Shown here: positions 1-5,363 of the stretch, in pieces
Layout of the letters: each line of letters begins with the position of its first letter
How positions within the stretch are numbered: position 1 is the first letter of the stretch
Assembly (NCBI GenBank): GCA_964617385.1
Contig: CAZTYX010000088.1
Location: forward strand, 1 to 6,523
Direction: 5' to 3'
Source of the DNA: JADHMP01 sp964617385
Lineage (GTDB): Bacteria; Bacteroidota; Bacteroidia; Flavobacteriales; Flavobacteriaceae
DNA length: 6,523 bases
Translations under genes and position numbers: made by a program
Notes under the pieces: generated by a model
Told to the model about the DNA's origin: nothing
Seen by the model: the letters and a program-made list of their open reading frames with translations, nothing else
The model's database searches: none

Positions 1-87
1 TTACAGACAGATTTTAGTGTCTTTTATGTTTAAGTTTAGTTATGGATAGTTGTCAGGATAGTACTGTCAATCAATATATTACCCTAT

Positions 88-114
88 AAAAAAAGGCCTT
101 CAAATGAAGACCTT
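88..114 (-). terminator. Intrinsic terminator of the tRNA gene
   Basis: On the minus strand a 9-bp stem (arms at 106-114 and 93-101, 4-nt loop at 102-105) runs directly into seven T residues (the A run at 88-94 on the plus strand). One pair in the stem is C/A on the plus strand but becomes a G-U wobble in the minus-strand RNA, so the hairpin is complete only in that direction. It begins 4 nt beyond the 3' end of the tRNA and is its natural transcription stop. Confidence 0.8.
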
Positions 115-118
115 AGTG

Positions 119-192
119 TAGCGAGAGGGAGACTTGAACTCCCGACCTCCGGGTTATGAATCCGACGCTCTAACCGGCTGAGCTACCTCGCC
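119..192 (-). tRNA. tRNA-Met (anticodon CAT), probably elongator
   Basis: Read on the minus strand, this 74-nt stretch folds as a full cloverleaf. The acceptor stem is GGCGAGG/TCTCGCT with G-U pairs at both ends, and the discriminator is A. The D arm has GCTC/GAGC with a 9-nt loop, and the anticodon loop is TTCATAA with CAT at 156-158. The variable loop is 5 nt, and the T arm is GGGAG/CTCCC around TTCAAGT. CCA is not encoded. The features expected of an initiator tRNA are not met: residues 1 and 72 form a G-U wobble rather than a C/A mismatch, and the anticodon stem lacks three G-C pairs because A31 faces C39. A lysidine-modified tRNA-Ile with a CAT anticodon cannot be excluded by sequence alone, but the body resembles flavobacterial elongator tRNA-Met. 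Confidence 0.93.
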
Positions 193-201
193 ATTGGGTT
201 G

Positions 202-209
202 CAAATATA
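202..209 (-). promoter_or_regulatory. -7 box for the tRNA gene
   Basis: The minus strand reads TATATTTG here, an exact match to the Bacteroidota -7 consensus TAnnTTTG. It lies 9 nt upstream of the mature tRNA 5' end, leaving room for a start site and a very short leader. No convincing TTG/TTTG -33 element is seen at the usual distance upstream, so the call rests on the -7 box and its position. Confidence 0.5.
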
Positions 210-251
210 AAAACATAATGTGGCTCATTTAAAATATTTTTAAAATAATGT

Positions 252-279
252 TTTGCCTAAACATTTTTCAATATATTGG
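252..279 (+). promoter_or_regulatory. Weak candidate promoter for the START-like gene
   Basis: TTTG at 252-255 is followed after 16 nt by TATATTGG at 272-279, one base away from the Bacteroidota -7 box TAnnTTTG. It lies about 20 nt before the start codon at 300. The spacing is slightly short and the -7 box imperfect, so this is only the best available candidate in the AT-rich gap 193-299. Confidence 0.25.
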
Positions 280-299
280 GCATTTCAAAGTGATTAGCC

Positions 300-680
300 A
301 TGAGTACAAAAAAACAATACTCCATAGAATATGATTTTCATGCCTCACCGCAGTTGTTGTTCCAATATTTATCAACCCCATCGGGACTTTCAGAATGGTT
401 TGCAGACGATGTAAATTCTAGAGGTGAAAACTTTACTTTTTTGTGGGATGACTCAGAAGAAGAAGCGTTGTTACTTTCATTAAAAGCTGATAAGAGTATT
501 CGCTTTCAATGGGAAGAAGATCAAGATCATTATTTTCAATTTGAAATCGTGGTTGATGAAATTACAAAAGACGTATCCCTTATAGTTACTGACTTTGCCG
601 AAGAAGACGAGATGGAAGAATCTCAAATGCTTTGGAATAATCTCATTTCAGATTTAAAACAAGTTTTAGGGTCAACATAA
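300..680 (+). CDS. START-like (SRPBCC superfamily) domain protein
   Basis: This 126-residue cytoplasmic protein has no signal peptide or membrane segment. It matches, from memory, a very conserved Bacteroidota START-like family (SRPBCC/AHSA1-type fold). Its hallmarks are an early segment ending in TPSGLSEWFADDVNSRG (residues 26-42), an acidic WDDSEEEA stretch (49-56), and a C-terminal half with VDEITKDVSLIVTDFAEEDE (85-104) leading into a helix. SRPBCC folds bind hydrophobic ligands or act as co-chaperones, but no ligand or partner is known for this family and I do not assign one. The protein is strongly acidic. It is followed after a single nucleotide by the class IV aminotransferase homologue, so the two are almost certainly co-transcribed and probably translationally coupled. 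The start at 300 gives the family's usual N-terminus. There is no clear Shine-Dalgarno site, as is normal for Bacteroidota. Confidence 0.85.
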   Translation: MSTKKQYSIEYDFHASPQLLFQYLSTPSGLSEWFADDVNSRGENFTFLWDDSEEEALLLSLKADKSIRFQWEEDQDHYFQFEIVVDEITKDVSLIVTDFAEEDEMEESQMLWNNLISDLKQVLGST

Positions 681-681
681 T

Positions 682-1521
682 ATGTCCGGATATAATTGTA
701 ATGGAAGCTGCGTAGCTTCTTTATCGGATTGTGCACCTGAAATTCTAGAACCTTTCTTAAAATCTATAGTGGTATCCGAAAGCATTCGCTATGAGGCTGG
801 TCATTTTCTCTTTTGGGAACAACACTATTTTAGGATGATGGCTGCTTTGCGCCGCATGCGTTTTCCCATTCCAGTTGCTTACACACCAGAATATCTTCTA
901 TCCGAGGTTCAGAAATTATTTTCGTTTTTCAAAGTGCCAAAAGAACAAAACACATTGTTTCACTTTCATTTTGTATTAGAACAGGGGGGGGCTACAGCTT
1001 TTGTAATTCGTTTCGAAAAGGTTGTGTCATTAACTGCAAACCCGTCACATACTTCTTATGAAGTAGATATATATCGCGAAGCTTTTTTGTCCTCTGGATT
1101 TTTAGCAAACCAAAGCATACTTAATGCACCCATTCGAAAAATGGCTAGTGCTTTTGCAAAGGAAAATGACTACGATGATTTGTTGTTGTTGAACGATCAA
1201 AAACAATTAGTAGAAACTATTCATGGGAGTTTATTCTGGGTATTCAATCAACAAATTGTAACCCCAACCTTAGCGAGTGGTGCTCAGAATTTTGTTTTCC
1301 GAAAAGTTTTAATTGATTTTTTGACAAAAAACACTCAATTTTCCGTGATAGAAAAAGACAGCAGTCCTTTTGATTTGCAAGGGGCAGAAGAGGTTTTTGT
1401 GTTTAGTTTAGAAAAGGGCTTAAAAAACATTTCCCAGTACCGCAAAACAACTTTTAAAAGCGACAAATCAAAGCGGTTTTATACTGATTTTTTGGCCTCC
1501 GTGGCTCTCAATTTGAATTAG
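682..1521 (+). CDS. Class IV aminotransferase (PabC/IlvE fold) homologue, apparently catalytically dead
   Basis: This is an intact 279-residue protein of the size usual for fold-type IV PLP enzymes (branched-chain aminotransferase, aminodeoxychorismate lyase). Framework segments are recognisable: SIRYEAGHFLFWEQHYFRMM (34-53), RRMRFPIP (57-64), FAKENDYDDLLLLN (158-171), LVETIHGSLFWV (176-187), IVTPTLASG (192-200) and the C-terminal SQYRKTTF (251-258). The active site does not fit. Where the family has the PLP-binding lysine, about 17 residues before the AKEN segment, there is Ser145. The YGDGxFET loop is replaced by residues 27-34 (KSIVVSES). The expected R-x-R strand reads FHFH (93-96), and the GxxxGIxR element ends as NFVFR (203-207). 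Only Glu179 of the usual set stays clear. Lys153 is close by but out of register in my alignment. I therefore infer a pseudoenzyme, although no alignment was run. The gene carries an eight-G run (984-991) and its 3' end overlaps yqgE by 14 bp. Confidence 0.8.
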   Translation: MSGYNCNGSCVASLSDCAPEILEPFLKSIVVSESIRYEAGHFLFWEQHYFRMMAALRRMRFPIPVAYTPEYLLSEVQKLFSFFKVPKEQNTLFHFHFVLEQGGATAFVIRFEKVVSLTANPSHTSYEVDIYREAFLSSGFLANQSILNAPIRKMASAFAKENDYDDLLLLNDQKQLVETIHGSLFWVFNQQIVTPTLASGAQNFVFRKVLIDFLTKNTQFSVIEKDSSPFDLQGAEEVFVFSLEKGLKNISQYRKTTFKSDKSKRFYTDFLASVALNLN

Positions 1522-2053
1522 GGTTGTCTGGCGCATTGGCCCAAATGATGTATTTTCCACCCAATCTAACCATTTCTTCTCGCCACATCGTTTTTGTGGG
1601 TTGTTGCAATAGGTTAGGAACATAGTTATTTTCGCTCAGGTGCCATGCTTCTGAATTCAATTCATTTTCCAATTGATTTTCTTCCCATCCTGCATAACCC
1701 AAAAAAAAACGAAACTCTTTGGCCATGTGAGGTTTTTCGTTCAGCAATTGAATCACCATTTCAAAATCACCACTCCAAAAATATTTGTTGTTAATGGGGA
1801 GGCTTTTAGGGATTTCATCCCCAAGGGTGTGTATATAATACAAATTATCGGGTTCCACGGGTCCGCCAAAATAAAGAGGGATGGTTGGCTTTAGGCCTTC
1901 CACAACATCATTTAAATGATAGTCCAGTTTTTTGTTGACAACAAAACCAAAGGTGCTTTCGGCATTGCATTCTACTAAATAGATTATGGCACGATGAAAA
2001 TGAAGATCTCCAATAATGCTGGGTAAGGCAATAAGTAACTGTCCCGGTTTCAT
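1508..2053 (-). CDS. yqgE: YqgE/AlgH family protein (UPF0301, DUF179)
   Basis: This 181-residue protein covers the whole DUF179 domain. Characteristic segments are GQLLIALP (4-11), FHRAIIYL (19-26), STFGFVVNK (33-41), the glycine-rich YFGGPVEPD (61-69), FFLGYAGWEENQLENEL (116-132) with a following Trp137, and the C-terminal GGKYIIWAN (165-173) typical of Bacteroidota members. The molecular function of the family is not established; the name AlgH comes from an effect on alginate regulation in Pseudomonas. The protein is probably cytoplasmic, with no signal peptide. The ATG at 2051-2053 gives the expected N-terminus. It is convergent with the aminotransferase homologue and overlaps it by 14 bp. 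Nothing resembling a dedicated promoter is visible between it and the HU terminator, so it may depend partly on readthrough from HU. A nine-T run (1701-1709 on the plus strand) lies just before the GYAGW motif. Confidence 0.95.
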   Translation of the reverse strand: MKPGQLLIALPSIIGDLHFHRAIIYLVECNAESTFGFVVNKKLDYHLNDVVEGLKPTIPLYFGGPVEPDNLYYIHTLGDEIPKSLPINNKYFWSGDFEMVIQLLNEKPHMAKEFRFFLGYAGWEENQLENELNSEAWHLSENNYVPNLLQQPTKTMWREEMVRLGGKYIIWANAPDNPNSN

Positions 2054-2077
2054 GTTGTTTGGAGAACTTTTTAAGAT

Positions 2078-2103
2078 AAAAAAAGCCCCTGTAAAGGAGC
2101 TTT
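2078..2103 (-). terminator. Intrinsic terminator of the HU gene
   Basis: Read on the minus strand, arms at 2095-2103 and 2082-2090 form a 9-bp GC-containing stem with a 4-nt loop (2091-2094). It runs into a T tract (A run at 2078-2084). The single mismatch on the plus strand (C2087/A2098) becomes a G-U wobble in the minus-strand RNA, which fixes the orientation. It lies 20 nt after the HU stop codon and upstream of yqgE, so HU mRNA mostly ends here. Confidence 0.82.
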
Positions 2104-2123
2104 AATTTTTTATTGAATGTAAA

Positions 2124-2396
2124 TTAGTTTACAGAACCAGATAATTCAGCTCCTGCTTTAAACTTCACCACATTTTTGGCAGCAATTTTAATTGTTGCAC
2201 CAGTTTGAGGGTTTCTTCCTTCTCTAGCTGATCTTTTAGATACAGACCAAGAACCAAATCCTACAAGAGAAACACGTCCTCCTTTTTTAAGCGTTGATTG
2301 AACGCCTCCTAAAAATGCTTCTAGAGCTTTTTTTGCCGCAGCTTTAGAGATGCCAGCATCAGCTGCCATTGCATCGATAATTTCTGTTTTGTTCAT
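2124..2396 (-). CDS. hup: HU family DNA-binding protein (histone-like)
   Basis: This 90-residue basic protein has the exact length and layout of HU. N-terminal dimerisation helices (MNKTEIIDAMAADAG, then ISKAAAKKALEAFLGGVQ) are followed by the strand GRVSLVGFGSWSVSKRSARE (40-59). The signature DNA-binding arm has the GRNPQTG motif at 60-66, with the intercalating Pro63, and ends in the TIKIAAKNVVKFKAGAEL segment (68-85). HU dimers bind and bend DNA with little sequence specificity and compact the nucleoid. The gene stands alone as a transcription unit, with a consensus promoter 31 nt upstream and its own terminator. The short leader is almost pure A/T with no Shine-Dalgarno sequence, typical of strongly expressed Bacteroidota genes. 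IHF subunits are the alternative, but the sequence reads as HU. Flavobacteria often have several HU paralogues, so the symbol is generic. Confidence 0.97.
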   Translation of the reverse strand: MNKTEIIDAMAADAGISKAAAKKALEAFLGGVQSTLKKGGRVSLVGFGSWSVSKRSAREGRNPQTGATIKIAAKNVVKFKAGAELSGSVN

Positions 2397-2426
2397 AATA
2401 AATTATTTTTAAATTTTAGATACAAA

Positions 2427-2456
2427 CAAATTTATGGGCTTTCGGCAAAGTCCAAA
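2427..2456 (-). promoter_or_regulatory. Promoter of the HU gene
   Basis: The minus strand carries TTTG (2453-2456), then 18 nt, then TAAATTTG (2427-2434). This is a full match to the Bacteroidota sigma-A promoter pattern (TTTG / TAnnTTTG). The -7 box ends 30 nt before the HU start codon, giving a short A/T-rich leader of about 25 nt. It is the clearest promoter in the window and is probably strong, as fits HU. Confidence 0.75.
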
Positions 2457-2466
2457 GAAAAAGCCC
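2436..2466. repeat. 7-bp inverted repeat bracketing the HU -33 element
   Basis: GGGCTTT at 2436-2442 is the exact inverse complement of AAAGCCC at 2460-2466, with 17 nt between. The left arm abuts the -7 box of the HU promoter and the loop contains its -33 element. It could be an operator or a weak hairpin at the end of fmt mRNA. It lacks the T run of an intrinsic terminator. Confidence 0.45.
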
Positions 2467-2481
2467 CGTAAATACACGTTT

Positions 2482-2511
2482 TTGTTGATAAATCACCCCA
2501 ATTGTTGATAA
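2482..2511. repeat. Two direct copies of TTGTTGATAA with a 20-bp period
   Basis: TTGTTGATAA occurs exactly at 2482-2491 and 2502-2511, start to start 20 bp, about two DNA helical turns, so both copies face the same side of the helix. On the HU transcript axis they lie roughly 65 and 85 bp upstream of the predicted start site, and 16 nt or more beyond the fmt stop codon. The phasing and position suggest tandem binding sites for a regulator of HU. The minus-strand reading TTATCAACA is one base from the DnaA-box consensus. Confidence 0.55.
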
Positions 2512-2526
2512 TCGTAAACAAAAAGA

Positions 2527-3477
2527 CTAGTAAACGCGTGTGTTTTCGGTAAATACATAGCCGTTGAGGAGTGCGCTAGCGGTCATTTTTTTCTTGTTGG
2601 GCAGTTGCACTTCTTCACAAATTAAATATCCTTCGGGGGTAGTAATCATCATTTCTCGGCCCACAACCAAAATTTGAAAAGGGGTTTTGTCGTGTTTCTG
2701 CAGTTTGACTTTTGCGGTAAAGATTTTAAGCATTTGTTCTTGTCCATTTGCATCAACAAAAATTGTCCATGCACCTGGATAGGGACTCATGGCTCTAATG
2801 TGTTGTGCAATGAACAGTAATGGATCTTCCCAATTGATGCGAAGGTTTTCTTTGTTTAGTTTGGGCGCCCTCTTTTCATTCCCTATAAGTTTTTGTCTAA
2901 TGGGGCGCAGCGCTCCCTCATTTAGTTGTGTAATTGTTTTGTGCAATAAAGGCCCACCTAATGCTGCTAGCCGATCGTGAAGACTTCCGGCGGTTTCTTC
3001 TTCATGCAACTCGATTTTTTCTTGCAACAACACCGCCCCCGTATCAATTTGCTCATCAATTAGAAAAGTGGTTAAGCCACTATATTGCTCACCATGCTTT
3101 ATAACCCAATTGATTGGTGCCGCCCCTCTGTAGTTGGGCAGAAGTGATGCATGAAGGTTAATGGTTCCTAAACGTGATAGCGACCATATATTTTTAGGCA
3201 GCATTCGAAAAGCTACTACCACTTGGCAATCGGGTGCCTGTTTTTTTATTTCTGCTTCAAAAGCGGGTGCTTTTAAATTATCGGGTTGCAATAGGGGCAA
3301 CTGTTTCTCTAGTGCATATTTTTTAACAGCACTCATTTGAAGTTTTTTTCCTCGTCCTGAGGGTTTATCGGTGGCTGTAACCACTGCAGCTATGGTAAAC
3401 TTTTGTTGGTATAAATAATCCAGTTGATGCACAGCAAATTCTGGAGTGCCATAAAAAATAATTTTTAAACCTTTCAT
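2527..3477 (-). CDS. fmt: Methionyl-tRNA formyltransferase
   Basis: This cytosolic enzyme transfers the formyl group of 10-formyltetrahydrofolate to Met on initiator tRNA, giving fMet-tRNA for translation start. The protein has 316 residues, normal for the family. The N-terminal catalytic Rossmann-like domain starts with IIFYGTPEFAV (6-16) and includes GRGKKLQMS (41-49). The catalytic set is Asn107 and His109 in TINLHASLLPNYRGAAP (105-121) and Asp145 in EQIDTG (142-147), in register with E. coli Asn106, His108 and Asp144. The C-terminal tRNA-binding domain follows from about residue 205, with RAMSPYPGAWT at 228-238. The FRMLPKNIW segment (90-98) is, as I recall, a Bacteroidota variant of this region. 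The start ATG overlaps the recQ stop by 4 nt (ATGA), so translation is probably coupled. fmt is the last gene of the minus-strand operon, and no intrinsic terminator with a T tract follows it before the HU promoter. Confidence 0.98.
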   Translation of the reverse strand: MKGLKIIFYGTPEFAVHQLDYLYQQKFTIAAVVTATDKPSGRGKKLQMSAVKKYALEKQLPLLQPDNLKAPAFEAEIKKQAPDCQVVVAFRMLPKNIWSLSRLGTINLHASLLPNYRGAAPINWVIKHGEQYSGLTTFLIDEQIDTGAVLLQEKIELHEEETAGSLHDRLAALGGPLLHKTITQLNEGALRPIRQKLIGNEKRAPKLNKENLRINWEDPLLFIAQHIRAMSPYPGAWTIFVDANGQEQMLKIFTAKVKLQKHDKTPFQILVVGREMMITTPEGYLICEEVQLPNKKKMTASALLNGYVFTENTRVY

Positions 3478-5363
3478 TGATGTAACCTAAGTTGTTGGTT
3501 TGTTGTAAGTATAATCTTTTCTTCTGCAATTAATTTTTCGGTGAGCGTGGCCAATGCGCGTGGAAAAATAAAGAGTTTTTCTTTAATGGCTCCAATTGAC
3601 ATAGGACCCTCTTTTAAAAGAAGCAGCAGGTTTTGTTCCTGTATGGGGGTAATGTTGTCAAGCGGAGCGCAACTTTGTGCAGAACATTCTTTGCAGGGTG
3701 TTTTTTGCTTTTCATCAAAATAAGCCAACATTTGATTGCGTAAACAGGATTGAGAATTTTTTAAAAAAGAAATCATTTTTTCAACCCGCTCTTGTTTGAG
3801 TCTCTTTTTAATTTTGAGAAATTTCAATATTGGATATAATGTATGCTCATCTTCGCGAGGCACCAAAAACTGAAGTTGCATTGCAGATTCATCGTTTTGA
3901 AATTGTAGGATGTCCATTTTGTTTAATTGAATGAATAGTGCATTAAGGGTTGCTATATCATATGCGGTGGACTGTGAAAGGGTTTTTGGATCAAATGTTA
4001 TTTCCTGTTCGGGGAAATATGAAAATTTTCTCAATAAGGTTTCTAATAAAGGTGTAAAGGGGCTTTCAGAATCAAAAAAAGAGAGAAGGCTTGAACCAGT
4101 ATGGGTGGTTTTTACGTTCCATTTTTTTACCTCGGAGGGAAAAAGCCGGAGTATTCCTGTCTGTTCAAAATCGGAGAGGCATTGAAGCACTTTTTTTGAT
4201 GGTATACCGTATGTACTGCAAAATGTCTCTAAAGAAAGGGAGAAAAATTCCTGCGGCAAACTCCCCTTGCTGACATAAAAAAAGTTACATAGGTTTTTAT
4301 AAACCGCTCTATATGTTTCAGCGGGAGGATAATTTGTTTCGGCTTGCTTTGTGAGGGTTTTAAAATCACTTTGGTGCAAAAGCAAAAAGGTTTTTGCCGG
4401 TTTGCCATCGCGTCCAGCTCTTCCTGTTTCTTGATAATAGCGCTCCAAACTGTCAGGAGGAGAAAAATGAATCACTAATCGAACATCTGCTTTGTCAATT
4501 CCCATTCCAAAAGCACTTGTGGCCACCATCACCCTAATGTTATTCTCCTGCCATCCGCGCAAATTTTTTGATTTTTCTTGGGGCGTCATTTTACCGTGAA
4601 AAGCAGTGGCTTTAATGCCTTTTTGTTCTAGCCATTGACTGAGTTGTGTGGTTTGTAATCGTGTTTCACAATACACAATAGCACCACCATTTAAAAACGT
4701 TAAGAGTTGATATAGAGTGTTCCACTTATCTTCTGTCTCCACAATTTGATAGGCTATGTTTTTACGCAAAAAAGAACCGTTCACTCGCAGTGGATTTCGT
4801 AAACCAAGGTTTTCTTCAATGTCTTTTTTTACGTTGCTTGTAGCCGACGCCGTTAGAGCCAAAACCACTGCCTCTGGAAACTGTTTTTTTAGTACATCAA
4901 TGTTGCGGTATGCAGGTCTAAAATCGATGCCCCATTCCGAAATACAATGAGCCTCATCCACCGCAATGCAACTCACGTTTAACGATTTAATTTGGGCTAA
5001 AAAATTTTCATTTTGAATACGCTCGGGAGCTAGATAAATCAATTTGTAGCCCCCAAATTTTGCATTTTCAATTAATCGAGAAAGGTCATGTTTTGATGTG
5101 GCTTCAGAAAAGTGTAAGGCCTTAATGCCTCTTTTGGTGAGGTGCTGCACTTGGTCTTGCATTAAGGCAATTAGTGGTGAAACCACTATGGTTACGCCCT
5201 CTTGCATTAAAGCGGGAAGTTGATAGCACAATGATTTTCCTGCTCCGGTAGGCAAAACAGCCAAACAATCGTTGTGAGACAAAACAGCATCTATGACGCT
5301 TTCTTGATGGGGTCTAAATTGATCATGTCCCCAATATTTTTTTAAAAATTGCTGCTTATCCAT
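3474..5363 (-). CDS. recQ: RecQ-family ATP-dependent DNA helicase (short form without HRDC)
   Basis: This 629-residue superfamily 2 helicase unwinds DNA 3' to 5' in recombination and replication repair. All motifs are present: motif 0 YWGHDQFRPHQ (10-20), Walker A PTGAGKS (38-44), VSPLIALMQDQV (61-72), YLAPER (110-115), Walker B DEAH (136-139), LTASAT (170-175), AFHGKM (254-259), ATSAFGMGIDKADVR (281-295) and motif VI QETGRAGRDG (311-320). About 200 helical residues with winged-helix character follow. The four zinc-type cysteines come only then (540, 557, 560, 565), and a 60-residue winged-helix-like tail ends the protein. There is no HRDC domain. This is the architecture I recall for the roughly 630-residue Bacteroidota RecQ paralogue, not the E. 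coli type. The aromatic-rich loop reads SEWGIDFRP instead of the usual SQWGHDFRP. The start overlaps the upstream NTPase gene by 8 bp and the stop overlaps fmt by 4 bp. Such genomes often carry a second, longer RecQ, so the symbol names the family. Confidence 0.95.
   Translation of the reverse strand: MDKQQFLKKYWGHDQFRPHQESVIDAVLSHNDCLAVLPTGAGKSLCYQLPALMQEGVTIVVSPLIALMQDQVQHLTKRGIKALHFSEATSKHDLSRLIENAKFGGYKLIYLAPERIQNENFLAQIKSLNVSCIAVDEAHCISEWGIDFRPAYRNIDVLKKQFPEAVVLALTASATSNVKKDIEENLGLRNPLRVNGSFLRKNIAYQIVETEDKWNTLYQLLTFLNGGAIVYCETRLQTTQLSQWLEQKGIKATAFHGKMTPQEKSKNLRGWQENNIRVMVATSAFGMGIDKADVRLVIHFSPPDSLERYYQETGRAGRDGKPAKTFLLLHQSDFKTLTKQAETNYPPAETYRAVYKNLCNFFYVSKGSLPQEFFSLSLETFCSTYGIPSKKVLQCLSDFEQTGILRLFPSEVKKWNVKTTHTGSSLLSFFDSESPFTPLLETLLRKFSYFPEQEITFDPKTLSQSTAYDIATLNALFIQLNKMDILQFQNDESAMQLQFLVPREDEHTLYPILKFLKIKKRLKQERVEKMISFLKNSQSCLRNQMLAYFDEKQKTPCKECSAQSCAPLDNITPIQEQNLLLLLKEGPMSIGAIKEKLFIFPRALATLTEKLIAEEKIILTTNQQLRLHQ

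Noticed and set aside
1..87. End of a gene entering from the left edge
   Set aside because: All three plus frames stop within 49 nt and no family-specific tail is recognisable; short repeats such as TGTCA look like chance.
119..192. Initiator tRNA-fMet
   Set aside because: It lacks the 1-72 C/A mismatch and three consecutive G-C pairs in the anticodon stem.
1701..1709. Nine-T run (minus strand) in yqgE as a phase-variation switch
   Set aside because: It encodes the conserved FFL before GYAGW, and homopolymer A/T runs of this length are common in AT-rich genomes.
1673..1894. Plus-strand open frame antisense to yqgE
   Set aside because: The antisense reading of a clearly conserved gene has no motif and no promoter or ribosome site.
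2436..2466. Intrinsic terminator of fmt
   Set aside because: The 7-bp stem has a 17-nt loop and no T run after it on the minus strand, so it is reported only as an inverted repeat.
2482..2511. Replication origin based on the DnaA-box-like TTATCAACA repeats
   Set aside because: Only two copies exist and each has a mismatch at a normally conserved base. There is no further cluster, no AT-rich unwinding element set apart from the surroundings, and no dnaA or dnaN nearby.
3931..4273. Plus-strand open frames antisense to recQ
   Set aside because: They are short, lack motifs, overlap each other, and lie opposite a well-supported helicase gene.
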